Below are positions 1 through 7,206 of a stretch of DNA of 9,837 nt, piece by piece. A program made the translations under genes and the position numbers. The DNA lies in the NCBI GenBank assembly GCA_943324055.2, contig CALPKD020000024.1, positions 1 to 9,837 on the forward strand, in the 5' to 3' direction. The notes below the pieces were generated by a model. That model ran no database searches and was not told the origin of the DNA. It saw only the letters and a list, made by a program, of their open reading frames with translations. The stretch comes from Chitinophaga pinensis. GTDB lineage: Bacteria > Bacteroidota > Bacteroidia > Chitinophagales > Chitinophagaceae. Numbering within the stretch: position 1 is the stretch's first letter; the number at the start of each line of letters is the position of its first letter.

Positions 1-50
1 AAGGAGTCGATAAATTATTACCTACACTAAAGGCGTTGATTCAGCAATAA
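1..50 (+). CDS. C-terminal tail of an upstream gene (partial)
   Basis: This is an open frame (codons from position 3) running into the window and ending in TAA at 48-50, nine bases before the epimerase start. It encodes GVDKLLPTLKALIQQ, an amphipathic helix-like tail, and the other two + frames hit stops earlier. The tight spacing puts it in the same operon as the epimerase. In many bacteria a DUF1611 (DgcN-type) gene precedes an epimerase of this superfamily, and a short helical end after a Gly-Val-Asp would fit it. That identity is inference only; fifteen residues cannot prove it. Confidence 0.5.
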   Translation, partial: GVDKLLPTLKALIQQ

Positions 51-59
51 AAATTAAGC

Positions 60-1127
60 ATGAGAATAATTGCAATAAGATCATATTTAAAAAAAATGGC
101 TTTAACCAAGCCGTATACCATTGCTTACAACACATACACTGATGTGTCTTTAGCTTTTTTTGAAGTGGAATTAGCCAATGGAATGATTGGATACGGATCT
201 GGAAGTCCCGCCGAGGACGTGGTGGGTGAAACTACCGAGCAAACAGTCCAAAATTTACAATCGGAATTTGTGCAACAATTGGTTGGTCGAGATATCAGGC
301 AATTTCAGCAAATTATTTTTGACGCAGTAATGCAATTTCCAAATTTACCTGGAACACAGGCTGCAATTGACATTGCACTGCACGATGCCTTTGGGAAGTT
401 CATAGGTATGTCTGTTGCTAACTTCTATGGTCAAAAAATTCAAGCTTTGCCAACTTCGGTAACGATTGGTATTAAAGGGATTCAGGAAACAATCGAAGAT
501 GCTAAGGAGTATAAAAATTTAGGCTTTCGAGTATTAAAGGTAAAAACTGGATTGGCTGTTGAAGCGGACATCGAAAAAATTGTTTTGTTACACGAAAAAT
601 TTGGAAATTATTTTACGATACGCGTGGATGCAAATCAGGGATACACCCTTTCGGAATTGACCACTTTTATTTCGGCTACGAAAAAGTGTAATCTCGAATT
701 AATTGAGCAACCCACACCGGTAGGGAATGAAAATGAATTATTAGCCTTAGACGCTTTGGATCGAAAAATACTAACTGGAGATGAGTCGCTAAAAGATGCA
801 AAAGCAGCATTGCAATTCGCAACAGGTGACAAGCCTTTTGGAATTTATAATATTAAACTAATGAAGTGCGGTGGAATAATTGGTGCAAGAGAAATAGCTA
901 CCATAGCGCAGAATGCAGGTATTAATTTGTTTTGGGGTTGTAATGATGAAAGTATCATTAGTATTACGGCAGCCTTGCATGTGGCCTATAGTTGCCCAAA
1001 TACAAAATATATTGATTTGGATGGCAGTTTGGATTTAGCTGCAGATTTGGTTACTGGAGGTTTTGAAATTAAAGAAGGGTATATGCATATTAATTCGGCA
1101 CCTGGTTTTGGTTTCCAACTATTATAA
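60..1127 (+). CDS. Dipeptide epimerase (L-Ala-D/L-Glu epimerase-like, enolase superfamily)
   Basis: This cytosolic, Mg-dependent enzyme epimerises the alpha carbon of the second residue of a dipeptide; the classic substrate is L-Ala-D-Glu from murein recycling. At 355 residues it is full length for the family. The N-terminal capping domain (about 1-125) is followed by the TIM-like barrel. The complete catalytic set is visible: KVK at 160-162 (base Lys162), metal ligands Asp190 (RVDAN), Glu216 (IEQP) and Asp241 (GDES), the opposite base Lys266 (IKLMK), and the dipeptide-specific DxD at 319-321, which holds the substrate ammonium group. The DxD separates it from muconate or succinylbenzoate enzymes. 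The family's Glu-binding Arg in the 20s loop (Arg24 in Bacillus subtilis) appears to be Asn24 here, so the second residue may not be Glu. It is the middle gene of an operon, with the permease 8 nt downstream. ATG start at 60; no Shine-Dalgarno sequence, as usual in Bacteroidota. Confidence 0.9.
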   Translation: MRIIAIRSYLKKMALTKPYTIAYNTYTDVSLAFFEVELANGMIGYGSGSPAEDVVGETTEQTVQNLQSEFVQQLVGRDIRQFQQIIFDAVMQFPNLPGTQAAIDIALHDAFGKFIGMSVANFYGQKIQALPTSVTIGIKGIQETIEDAKEYKNLGFRVLKVKTGLAVEADIEKIVLLHEKFGNYFTIRVDANQGYTLSELTTFISATKKCNLELIEQPTPVGNENELLALDALDRKILTGDESLKDAKAALQFATGDKPFGIYNIKLMKCGGIIGAREIATIAQNAGINLFWGCNDESIISITAALHVAYSCPNTKYIDLDGSLDLAADLVTGGFEIKEGYMHINSAPGFGFQLL

Positions 1128-1135
1128 AAAATCCT

Positions 1136-2533
1136 ATGACACCACTCGATCAACTCAAGCCAAAAATTGGATTAAGGTCTGCCATATTTTTAGTGGTAAG
1201 TGTGATAGTAGGGTCTGGTGTATTTAAAAAAATTGCGCCGATGGCGCAGGAGTTGGGCTCCCCTTGGTTGGTTGTATTGTGTTGGATTTTGGCAGGCCTA
1301 ATAAGTTTAGCAGGTGCATTGTCTACCGCCGAGATGGTGAGTATGTTCCCGAATTCTGGCGGGGAGTATTATTATTTTCAAAAAGTATATGGTCGTTTTT
1401 TTTCGTTTCTATATGGATGGGCAAGTTTTACTGTAATTAAAACAGCTTCTATTTCGGCATTGGCATACATCTTTGCACAATCGCTAAATAGTTTGTTCCC
1501 GCTGCCAGAAATTGGAACAGATGCCTCTTTTTTAGGCATTGCTTTATTTCAAAACTTATCAATTAAGTTATTAGCTGCGCTATTGATTTTATTATTGACA
1601 CTATTAAATTATAGAGGGGTGCATTTTGCTGAGAGGTTAAGTAATGCGCTAACCTATGTCATGTTAATAGGTATAGTGGTATTTATTATAGCGGGTATTA
1701 CTGCTGACCATGGAAGTTTGAACAACTTAACTCAGACGAGTAAGGTAAATCATGAGAATGCTTTAACTGGATGGAACCTGATGAAGGCTTTATTTATTGC
1801 AAGTTTGGGTGCCTTTTGGGGTTATGAAGGATGGAACAATATTGCCTATATCGGAGAAGAAGTTAAAAACCCGAAACGAAATTTACCCATATCGCTTGGC
1901 GTTGGAACGCTAATAGTAATACTGGTATATGTTTCACTCAATATCGTATTTGTGTATGTATTGCCAATTGATTATTTTATCCAATTAAATAATACACCCA
2001 ATAAAATTGCGGCAATTGATGTGGCTGGACAAATTAGTGGACAGCTAGGGATGACTTTAGTGGCCTGCTTAATTGTAGTGACTACTTTGAATTCCACAAA
2101 TAGTTCTATTTTAATGTCCGCCAGAATTTTGTATGCGATGGCTCGAGATAAAATGTTTTTTAAAAGCGCATCAATCGTTCACCCAAAATATAATACACCA
2201 GGACCGGCATTATTTATTCAAGCTTTTTGGGCGATTGCTTTAGTTTTTTCAGGCACATTTGATCAGTTAACTGATATGTTAATATTTGCAGCGTTTATAT
2301 TTTATGGAAGTACCGCATTAGGAGTCATACTATTAAGAATAAAACATCCTGAAATAGAACGAAAATACAAAGTGATTGGTTACCCTTTTGTGCCGGCAAT
2401 TTTTTGTTTGTTCTGCGTTGCCTTGTTTGTTATTACCATTATGAATCAACCTTATGAGGCAATATGGGGATTGTCCCTAATTGCAACAGGTGTTCCGGTG
2501 TATTGGTGGTTAAATAGACGCATGAATGAGTAA
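1136..2533 (+). CDS. APC-family amino acid permease (LAT-like)
   Basis: This is an inner-membrane amino acid transporter of the amino acid-polyamine-organocation superfamily, with 465 residues and about 12 hydrophobic segments. The unwound first helix carries the substrate-binding GSGVF motif (26-30). The loop after helix 2 reads PNSGGEYYY (72-80), typical of the L-type/heteromeric transporter group. Helix 6 and its loop carry GYEGWNN (229-235) followed by EEVKNPKRNLP (241-251), both hallmarks of that subgroup. A serine/asparagine-rich helix 8 region (STNSSILMSARILYAMARD) is also typical. Substrate cannot be read from sequence; related proteins carry neutral amino acids. It starts 8 nt after the dipeptide epimerase stop, so uptake or exchange of the amino acids released from dipeptides is a reasonable inference. 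Its last 24 nt overlap the end of the convergent pabC-like gene. Confidence 0.9.
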   Translation: MTPLDQLKPKIGLRSAIFLVVSVIVGSGVFKKIAPMAQELGSPWLVVLCWILAGLISLAGALSTAEMVSMFPNSGGEYYYFQKVYGRFFSFLYGWASFTVIKTASISALAYIFAQSLNSLFPLPEIGTDASFLGIALFQNLSIKLLAALLILLLTLLNYRGVHFAERLSNALTYVMLIGIVVFIIAGITADHGSLNNLTQTSKVNHENALTGWNLMKALFIASLGAFWGYEGWNNIAYIGEEVKNPKRNLPISLGVGTLIVILVYVSLNIVFVYVLPIDYFIQLNNTPNKIAAIDVAGQISGQLGMTLVACLIVVTTLNSTNSSILMSARILYAMARDKMFFKSASIVHPKYNTPGPALFIQAFWAIALVFSGTFDQLTDMLIFAAFIFYGSTALGVILLRIKHPEIERKYKVIGYPFVPAIFCLFCVALFVITIMNQPYEAIWGLSLIATGVPVYWWLNRRMNE

Positions 2534-3136
2534 GCCATTATAATCTATTGGCAGTGTTGGGGATTCCTCCCAGCCCATCATAGCATTAATGAATTTTACC
2601 AGTTTGTATTTATGTAAATCTGCTACTTTAATTGCTGTTTCAATCATTATTTCTTGTTCAATTAAAGCTGCCCGCTTTGTTCCAAGTAATAAGGGAACTT
2701 TAGGAGTGAACCAATGTACACCATCGAATAAAGCAAGGTTAGCATAACTAGCGTCTTTTATTAAACCATTTTCAACGAATATAATTTCATCTGTGCCAGA
2801 TTTTGATAAGGCCTCGTTAATCCAGTCTCTATTGGTATATTTATACGCATAGGTGTGCGTACCAATTTCAGCAAATGAAAAACTTTTAATAGCGCGTAAA
2901 GTATAGGGCAGGAATTCAACTAAATATTCCCCGGTTAAATTGTATTTGATACGACACTTATATATTAAATCAGGTGCAATAATTTGAGCCGTTGATTCAG
3001 TTAATAATATAGAAAGTAATTGCAAGTTGGCGGATACTCCATGTTGCACAAAGGTTCGGTCCACCCGCTGCTGGTGGAATGAAAGGTTTTCTAAAACCCC
3101 ATTATCATACCGTATTGTTTCAAAAAATGGGTACAT
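2510..3136 (-). CDS. pabC: Class IV aminotransferase-fold protein, 4-amino-4-deoxychorismate lyase-like
   Basis: Probable PLP enzyme that removes pyruvate from aminodeoxychorismate to give p-aminobenzoate, the folate precursor. At 208 residues it is shorter than the approximately 270-residue E. coli PabC; compact forms occur in Bacteroidota. Visible family marks are the N-terminal FETIR (5-9) and HQQR (21-24), the PLP lysine Lys99 in YKYTNR (98-103), and the phosphate/cofactor segment IKDASYANLALF (126-137), where Asp128 replaces the usual Glu. LLLGTKR (149-155) and INAMMGWEE (183-191) follow. It begins inside the end of pabB (17-nt overlap), so translation is probably coupled, and that pairing is the main reason to prefer lyase over an amino acid aminotransferase. 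Its 3' end overlaps the convergent permease by 24 nt. A D-amino acid or branched-chain aminotransferase activity is the alternative, less likely from size and context. Confidence 0.8.
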   Translation of the reverse strand: MYPFFETIRYDNGVLENLSFHQQRVDRTFVQHGVSANLQLLSILLTESTAQIIAPDLIYKCRIKYNLTGEYLVEFLPYTLRAIKSFSFAEIGTHTYAYKYTNRDWINEALSKSGTDEIIFVENGLIKDASYANLALFDGVHWFTPKVPLLLGTKRAALIEQEIMIETAIKVADLHKYKLVKFINAMMGWEESPTLPIDYNGLLIHASI

Positions 3137-4106
3137 ATATTTTATTAATCATTTCCTGATATTCTTTTTGCAATTCACTCTGAAAAGTGATGCCACCACC
3201 GCTTCTGTAAGTGCCATCAGCTTGCAAATACCTAATCAATACACAACTATCTAAATTAGTACCGTCAAAATATCCTGCAACACCTGTATAATAACCACGT
3301 TGTGCTTGCTCAGCTTCAAAAATAATTTTTTCTGTTTTGGCTTTAGGTGCACCAGAAATAGAACCTGCTGGTAATAAGTCAAAAATAAGGGTGCCAATAC
3401 GAGTGGCATAATCGCTTGGCAGTTGACCTACAATTTCGGAACTTATTTGACCTAGTAATCCATCCTGTGTTTTCAGTTCCTCGTAAAATCGAAACCGACT
3501 AACGTGTACGTTTTCAGACACCCTACTCAAATCATTTCTTATTAAATCTACAATAGTTACATGTTCAGCGATTTCTTTAGCATCATTTAATAATAAGGCT
3601 TCTGCATTCGGTATGCTTGCATCAATGGTGCCTTTCATTGGATAGGAAAAAATTTGCCCATTTTTTATTTGTACAAAGGTTTCCGGCGAAAAACAAACAA
3701 AATTATCTTTTAACCAACAAGTATATTTTGCTTTTGCGAGGATAAAAAGTTGCTCCAATGTATAGTTTGTTACAATGGGTGTTTCCACTGTCAGGTTCAC
3801 TAAAAAACTGTTTCCGTATTCAATCTCGCGCTTGACCCCATCAAATTTAACCTTATAAGCTTCAAGGGATATTGGGCGTGGAGTAAATGCAAATGGAACG
3901 GACTTACTATTAATATTATTAGTTGGTGCGTCAGCATAATTTTTAATTCCTTGAAAATTAAACTTAAAGGGACTCTTTGGGGCTTCCAGCTTCCAACAGA
4001 GCGGTTTATTGCATTCAAAATCGATCAAAAAAGCAAAAGGAGCTTTTTCTTGACCCCATTGATTCATTTGCTCAAGGACCAACTGTGATTGACTATTTAT
4101 TTCCAC
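3120..4106 (-). CDS. pabB: Aminodeoxychorismate synthase component I (chorismate-binding)
   Basis: Converts chorismate plus ammonia to 4-amino-4-deoxychorismate, normally with a PabA glutaminase that is not in this window. The 328 residues cover the chorismate-binding domain and only a short N-terminus; E. coli PabB is about 450. Motifs in order: PMKGT (156-160), whose Lys158 is the nucleophile that marks PabB, where anthranilate synthase has Ala; EHVTIVDLIRNDLSRV (181-196); PAGSISGAPK (246-255) with KTEKII; RGYYTGVAGYFD (270-281); and the glycine-rich GGGIT (303-307). The start is GTG at 4106, 9 nt after the stop of the upstream metallo-hydrolase gene. An ATG at 4067 (Met14) is possible, but the residues between look like normal family N-terminus. 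Its stop lies within the pabC-like gene. The gene order strongly supports p-aminobenzoate synthesis. Confidence 0.9.
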   Translation of the reverse strand: MEINSQSQLVLEQMNQWGQEKAPFAFLIDFECNKPLCWKLEAPKSPFKFNFQGIKNYADAPTNNINSKSVPFAFTPRPISLEAYKVKFDGVKREIEYGNSFLVNLTVETPIVTNYTLEQLFILAKAKYTCWLKDNFVCFSPETFVQIKNGQIFSYPMKGTIDASIPNAEALLLNDAKEIAEHVTIVDLIRNDLSRVSENVHVSRFRFYEELKTQDGLLGQISSEIVGQLPSDYATRIGTLIFDLLPAGSISGAPKAKTEKIIFEAEQAQRGYYTGVAGYFDGTNLDSCVLIRYLQADGTYRSGGGITFQSELQKEYQEMINKIYVPIF

Positions 4107-4115
4107 TCAATTGTA

Positions 4116-5084
4116 TTAATAAGTTAATTCAATTAATTTTCCTTGTTCAGGATATTGAATAGAAAGGCCTAAAATATTTTCCTTATTGATTTGACTTTTG
4201 ATTGTTGCTTCGCAATTTTCACAAGGTTTTATATGTGTAACAAATATCTTTACTTGCTTTAGTCTGTCGTTTGAAAGTTTGTTTAGTACATTTAGTTCCT
4301 CCATTAATAGGTGTGGCGTTAGGTGTCCAAATAGTGACTTGTTGGGCATCGCGTTATCAAATGAAACTTCAATAAAAATAGCGCTTAATTGATTTAGCTT
4401 TATTTTGGCTGCTGCTACTTCCCATAAGGCATGTAAACTATTCGACTGCTCTACGGTATCTGCTCCTGTATCCCCTAGGTATAATAAATAACGATCTTTA
4501 TTTTTAACCATAAAGGCACTGCTTTCATAAGGACTTACGTGACTTAATGGATACGGGGTCACAGTAAGGCTGGTATTAGGAATTATTTGTTCCTTGCCTG
4601 GTAACAGGTAATTGTAGGTATATTTATTAAGGATGGGCTTATCCCCTTCGCTTGCAAAATTTGCCCAGCTTTTCCAAGTAAAGTAATTATTTTTTAACAC
4701 ATCAATCACCGAGTTAAAACCATAAATATTTTTTGGCCCATCATTTGGTGCGTTTAAAATAAGTCCAGCTACATGGTCTAAATGTGCATGTGAAATAAAG
4801 TAGCCCTTAACATATTTTTTCTGGATTAAGGTAGCATCCTTTTCGCCGAATAAATTCTGTTGTGCTGCTTTTTGTAACCCTGCATTAAGGGTACCTGCGT
4901 CCAAGCATATATAATCATTAGTCCCCAAAGCTGCCACTAAGTAGGCAGATAAATTACTCTCGTCTAATCCCCCCTTTACGCCTAATGGAATTATTTTGAA
5001 ACCATTTTGACCTATAGCAACTTGTGCACTACTTAATAGGAAGAATAGAAAAATATGTATCAATAAAAATCGTTTTGCTTTCAT
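4116..5084 (-). CDS. Secreted class II cyclic-nucleotide phosphodiesterase-like metallo-hydrolase
   Basis: A metallo-beta-lactamase-fold protein of the PDE1/CpdP group, which hydrolyses 3',5'-cyclic nucleotides such as cAMP. The 322 residues begin with a basic stretch and a hydrophobic core ending near AIGQ (about 1-25), a signal peptide, so it should act in the periplasm or outside. Metal-site residues visible: HAHLDH (99-104), the class II signature, followed by VAGLILNAP; His182 (LSHVSP); Asp205 (LGDTGAD); His254 in SLFGHLTP; His284 in THIKP. LDAG (61-64) on the first strands is also usual. The EVSF...FGHL block (239-255) is more specific to PDE1-like enzymes than to glyoxalases or RNase Z. 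It is the first gene of an operon with pabB (9 nt gap). The real substrate is not shown by sequence; another cyclic or phosphodiester substrate is possible. Confidence 0.8.
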   Translation of the reverse strand: MKAKRFLLIHIFLFFLLSSAQVAIGQNGFKIIPLGVKGGLDESNLSAYLVAALGTNDYICLDAGTLNAGLQKAAQQNLFGEKDATLIQKKYVKGYFISHAHLDHVAGLILNAPNDGPKNIYGFNSVIDVLKNNYFTWKSWANFASEGDKPILNKYTYNYLLPGKEQIIPNTSLTVTPYPLSHVSPYESSAFMVKNKDRYLLYLGDTGADTVEQSNSLHALWEVAAAKIKLNQLSAIFIEVSFDNAMPNKSLFGHLTPHLLMEELNVLNKLSNDRLKQVKIFVTHIKPCENCEATIKSQINKENILGLSIQYPEQGKLIELTY

Positions 5085-5137
5085 GGTGTTAATTATACTT
5101 TAGTAAAAATAAACGATTTACCTTTAGGTTGTATTTT

Positions 5138-6382
5138 ATGAAAAAATCAATTTTACTTTTTTTGCTGATTATACTGTTTTCGAATGAGTCGATTCATGCG
5201 CAACGGATCAATATGCCGCTAAATTACACATGGATAGGACATTTGGACAGAATCCAAAGCATGGATAGTATTATTAACACTTCTGCTTCCCTTGCATTGA
5301 ATCCGGTTGATTATAATATAGGACTGCTGCAGGCAGCTGCGAAAAGTCAGTTTAAATTATTAAGTGCAGCGGATTCTTTAAAAACAGATAGCTTGATCAA
5401 CCTAGTAGCACTTCATTTTTTTAATGACTTAGCTTATGGGAATCATGAACCAAGTTTACAAAACGATGGGATTGAATTTAAGCAAAGGACGATTAATGTA
5501 TCTGCGTTGTTGAATAGTCATTTAAAAAATAGCGCACTGCCACAACTCGTTCAGTATTTCACCAATTCTTCTACTGAGTTAGTAACCATTTTGAAAACAC
5601 TGAAGCAATATAGAGACTCTACAAAAATTAATTTTAGCAGGATAAAGCAACTGACAAAGGCAGCGAACGATTATAGATGGTTACGAGCCCTTGGTGAAAA
5701 CCAAAGGGTAGTATTGGTAAACCTTCCGTCGGCTCAGCTTAAAGTTTATGAGAAGGATAAAGTGCTTTTGTCAATGAAACTGATTGTTGGTAAAGGAAGT
5801 ACTCAAACGAATAGCTTCTCCACTTTTATTAAACAAGTTACAATCAATCCATATTGGAACGTTCCCCATAGTATTGCAGTAAATGAAATGTTGCCCCGCT
5901 TTAAAAAAGACAATGATTATATAAGTCGCACGCATTTGCAAATTTTAAGTGAAAAACGAAAAATACTTAATCCTAATAAGATTGATTGGAATAGTTACGA
6001 CGAAAATAATTTTCCTTTTTATATACGCCAAAGTACGGGTTGTGATAATTCTCTCGGCGTTCTTAAATTAGAATTTGATAGCCCCTATGGAGTTTACTTA
6101 CATGATACACCGGAAAAATCACTTTTCAATTCGACAAACCGATTTTATAGTCATGGTTGTATGCGAATGGAAAAGCCAATTGAAATGGCACGACTATTAA
6201 TGGAAAAAAACAGAATAGCTTTAGATACGATTGATTTAGAAAAATGTTACGACAATCCTAATCCAATTAAAATATCTATCCCGGTGCCAACACCATTAAT
6301 TGTATGGTATAGCCTGATTGATTTTGACAATCAAGGTATAATCCGCTTTTACAAAGATGTCTATCATAGACTTACGTATTAA
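5138..6382 (+). CDS. L,D-transpeptidase, YcbB/LdtD-like (YkuD domain)
   Basis: Periplasmic peptidoglycan enzyme expected to form 3-3 (L,D) cross-links, or to attach proteins to murein, through a cysteine nucleophile. ATG at 5138 is chosen over an in-frame TTG at 5129 because MKKSILLFLLIILF directly starts a signal peptide, cleaved probably after HA (20-21). Residues about 30-185 form the helical scaffold domain seen in the YcbB group and end in RWL (180-182). The YkuD domain (about 190-365) contains NPYWNVP (237-243), His322 (LHDTP) and the active site SHGCMRMEKP (338-347) with Cys341 and Arg343. At 414 residues it is shorter than YcbB-type proteins (usually 500 or more), and I see no separate peptidoglycan-binding module. 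The usual PGxxNALG loop reads STGCDNSLG (299-307), adding a second cysteine near the active site. A second, different L,D-transpeptidase follows. Confidence 0.9.
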   Translation: MKKSILLFLLIILFSNESIHAQRINMPLNYTWIGHLDRIQSMDSIINTSASLALNPVDYNIGLLQAAAKSQFKLLSAADSLKTDSLINLVALHFFNDLAYGNHEPSLQNDGIEFKQRTINVSALLNSHLKNSALPQLVQYFTNSSTELVTILKTLKQYRDSTKINFSRIKQLTKAANDYRWLRALGENQRVVLVNLPSAQLKVYEKDKVLLSMKLIVGKGSTQTNSFSTFIKQVTINPYWNVPHSIAVNEMLPRFKKDNDYISRTHLQILSEKRKILNPNKIDWNSYDENNFPFYIRQSTGCDNSLGVLKLEFDSPYGVYLHDTPEKSLFNSTNRFYSHGCMRMEKPIEMARLLMEKNRIALDTIDLEKCYDNPNPIKISIPVPTPLIVWYSLIDFDNQGIIRFYKDVYHRLTY

Positions 6383-6497
6383 TTTATAGTTACTTATTGT
6401 GATTTAGCGTATTAGTGTAACTCTTAATTTTGAACTATTTTAACTTAATTTTCCGTTAAAGGTAATTCCATAAAGCCCTTGCCATACCTAACTAGCT

Positions 6498-6505
6498 TAC
6501 CTTTG
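6498..6505 (+). promoter_or_regulatory. Candidate promoter -7 element of the second L,D-transpeptidase gene
   Basis: TACCTTTG matches the Bacteroidota -7 consensus TAnnTTTG exactly and lies 26 nt before the ATG at 6532. A possible -33 TTG is at 6479-6481 with a slightly short 16-nt spacer. The same CTTACCTTT string repeats 13 nt downstream (6496 and 6509). This suggests that the YkuD_2 gene is not merely a read-through partner of the gene before it. Confidence 0.4.
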
Positions 6506-6531
6506 CAACTTACCTTTTCCGAATTATAACT

Positions 6532-7206
6532 ATGAGTAAGTATTATATTTTTATTTTATTTTTTTCCTTTTTAACATTGCAGTCTTTTAAAAAAGAGGCG
6601 ATTGTTCCCGTGGCCAATGGTATTGAGCTACGTGCTAGTTTACTATCTGATAAATTAAGTATTAACAACGAAGCAGTGCGTTTAGCGATCACAGGATATG
6701 AAAAATTAAAGCAGCTAGGCAAGCTTACTAACCTGCGTTATTTAACAATTGCTGATTTTAGCAAACCAAGTAGTGAACAAAGATTTTATATTATTGATAT
6801 GCAAGCTCAGGTAGTATTATTAAAAACGCTTGTTGCGCACGGGCGAAATTCTGGGGTATTGTTTGCAAAATTATTTTCAAATAAAAGTGCTTCTAATCAG
6901 AGTAGTCTGGGTTTTTATGTTACAGGCAACCCTTATAAAGGCAAGCATGGCACTTCGTTAGAATTAAACGGTGTGGAGGAAGGAATCAATGACCAAGCAA
7001 AGCAAAGAGCCATTGTATTGCATGGCGCAGACTATGTAAGCACCAATTTTATCAAATCGCAGGGATATATTGGTAGAAGTCTTGGTTGCCCAGCAGTCCC
7101 CAATCAACAAGTGAAGGAAATCATTCAAGTAATAAAAGGTGCATCCTGCTTATTTGTATATGCCCCGAACAAAGAGTATTTGGCAAAATCGATGTTGATT
7201 AATTAG
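6532..7206 (+). CDS. Murein L,D-transpeptidase catalytic domain protein (YkuD_2 type)
   Basis: An exported protein of the YkuD_2 family (Pfam PF13645 type), related to but distinct from YkuD, found widely in Bacteroidota and Proteobacteria. The 224 residues start with a hydrophobic segment (4-17) that should act as signal peptide or anchor; no lipobox is visible. The catalytic half has the family order: FYIIDM (85-90), VAHGRNSG (101-108), the F-S-N repeat before SSLGFYVTG (124-132), LELNG (143-147), VLHGADYVS (162-170) and finally GRSLGCPAV (181-189) with the nucleophile Cys186; His164 is the likely general base. Length is normal for the family. It lies 149 nt after the YcbB-like gene with its own candidate promoter and overlaps the convergent small membrane gene by 4 nt. 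Murein cross-link formation or cleavage is inferred from family; its exact reaction is poorly known. Confidence 0.85.
   Translation: MSKYYIFILFFSFLTLQSFKKEAIVPVANGIELRASLLSDKLSINNEAVRLAITGYEKLKQLGKLTNLRYLTIADFSKPSSEQRFYIIDMQAQVVLLKTLVAHGRNSGVLFAKLFSNKSASNQSSLGFYVTGNPYKGKHGTSLELNGVEEGINDQAKQRAIVLHGADYVSTNFIKSQGYIGRSLGCPAVPNQQVKEIIQVIKGASCLFVYAPNKEYLAKSMLIN

Noticed and set aside
3027..3254. Plus-strand frame over the pabB/pabC junction, and similar antisense frames at 635-832, 3977-4162 and 4198-4392
   Set aside because: All lie inside well-supported genes and show no family features.
3120..4106. PabB-like protein as anthranilate synthase or isochorismate synthase
   Set aside because: PMKGT carries the lysine typical of PabB where anthranilate synthase has alanine, and the overlapping downstream gene is PabC-like.
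5129..5137. TTG start three codons upstream for the YcbB-like L,D-transpeptidase
   Set aside because: The ATG at 5138 begins a standard signal peptide (MKKSILLF), so the TTG extension is not needed.
6388..6422. AGTTAC...GTAACT inverted repeat after the YcbB-like gene as terminator
   Set aside because: Only six base pairs with a 23-nt loop and no clear T-run; too weak to call.
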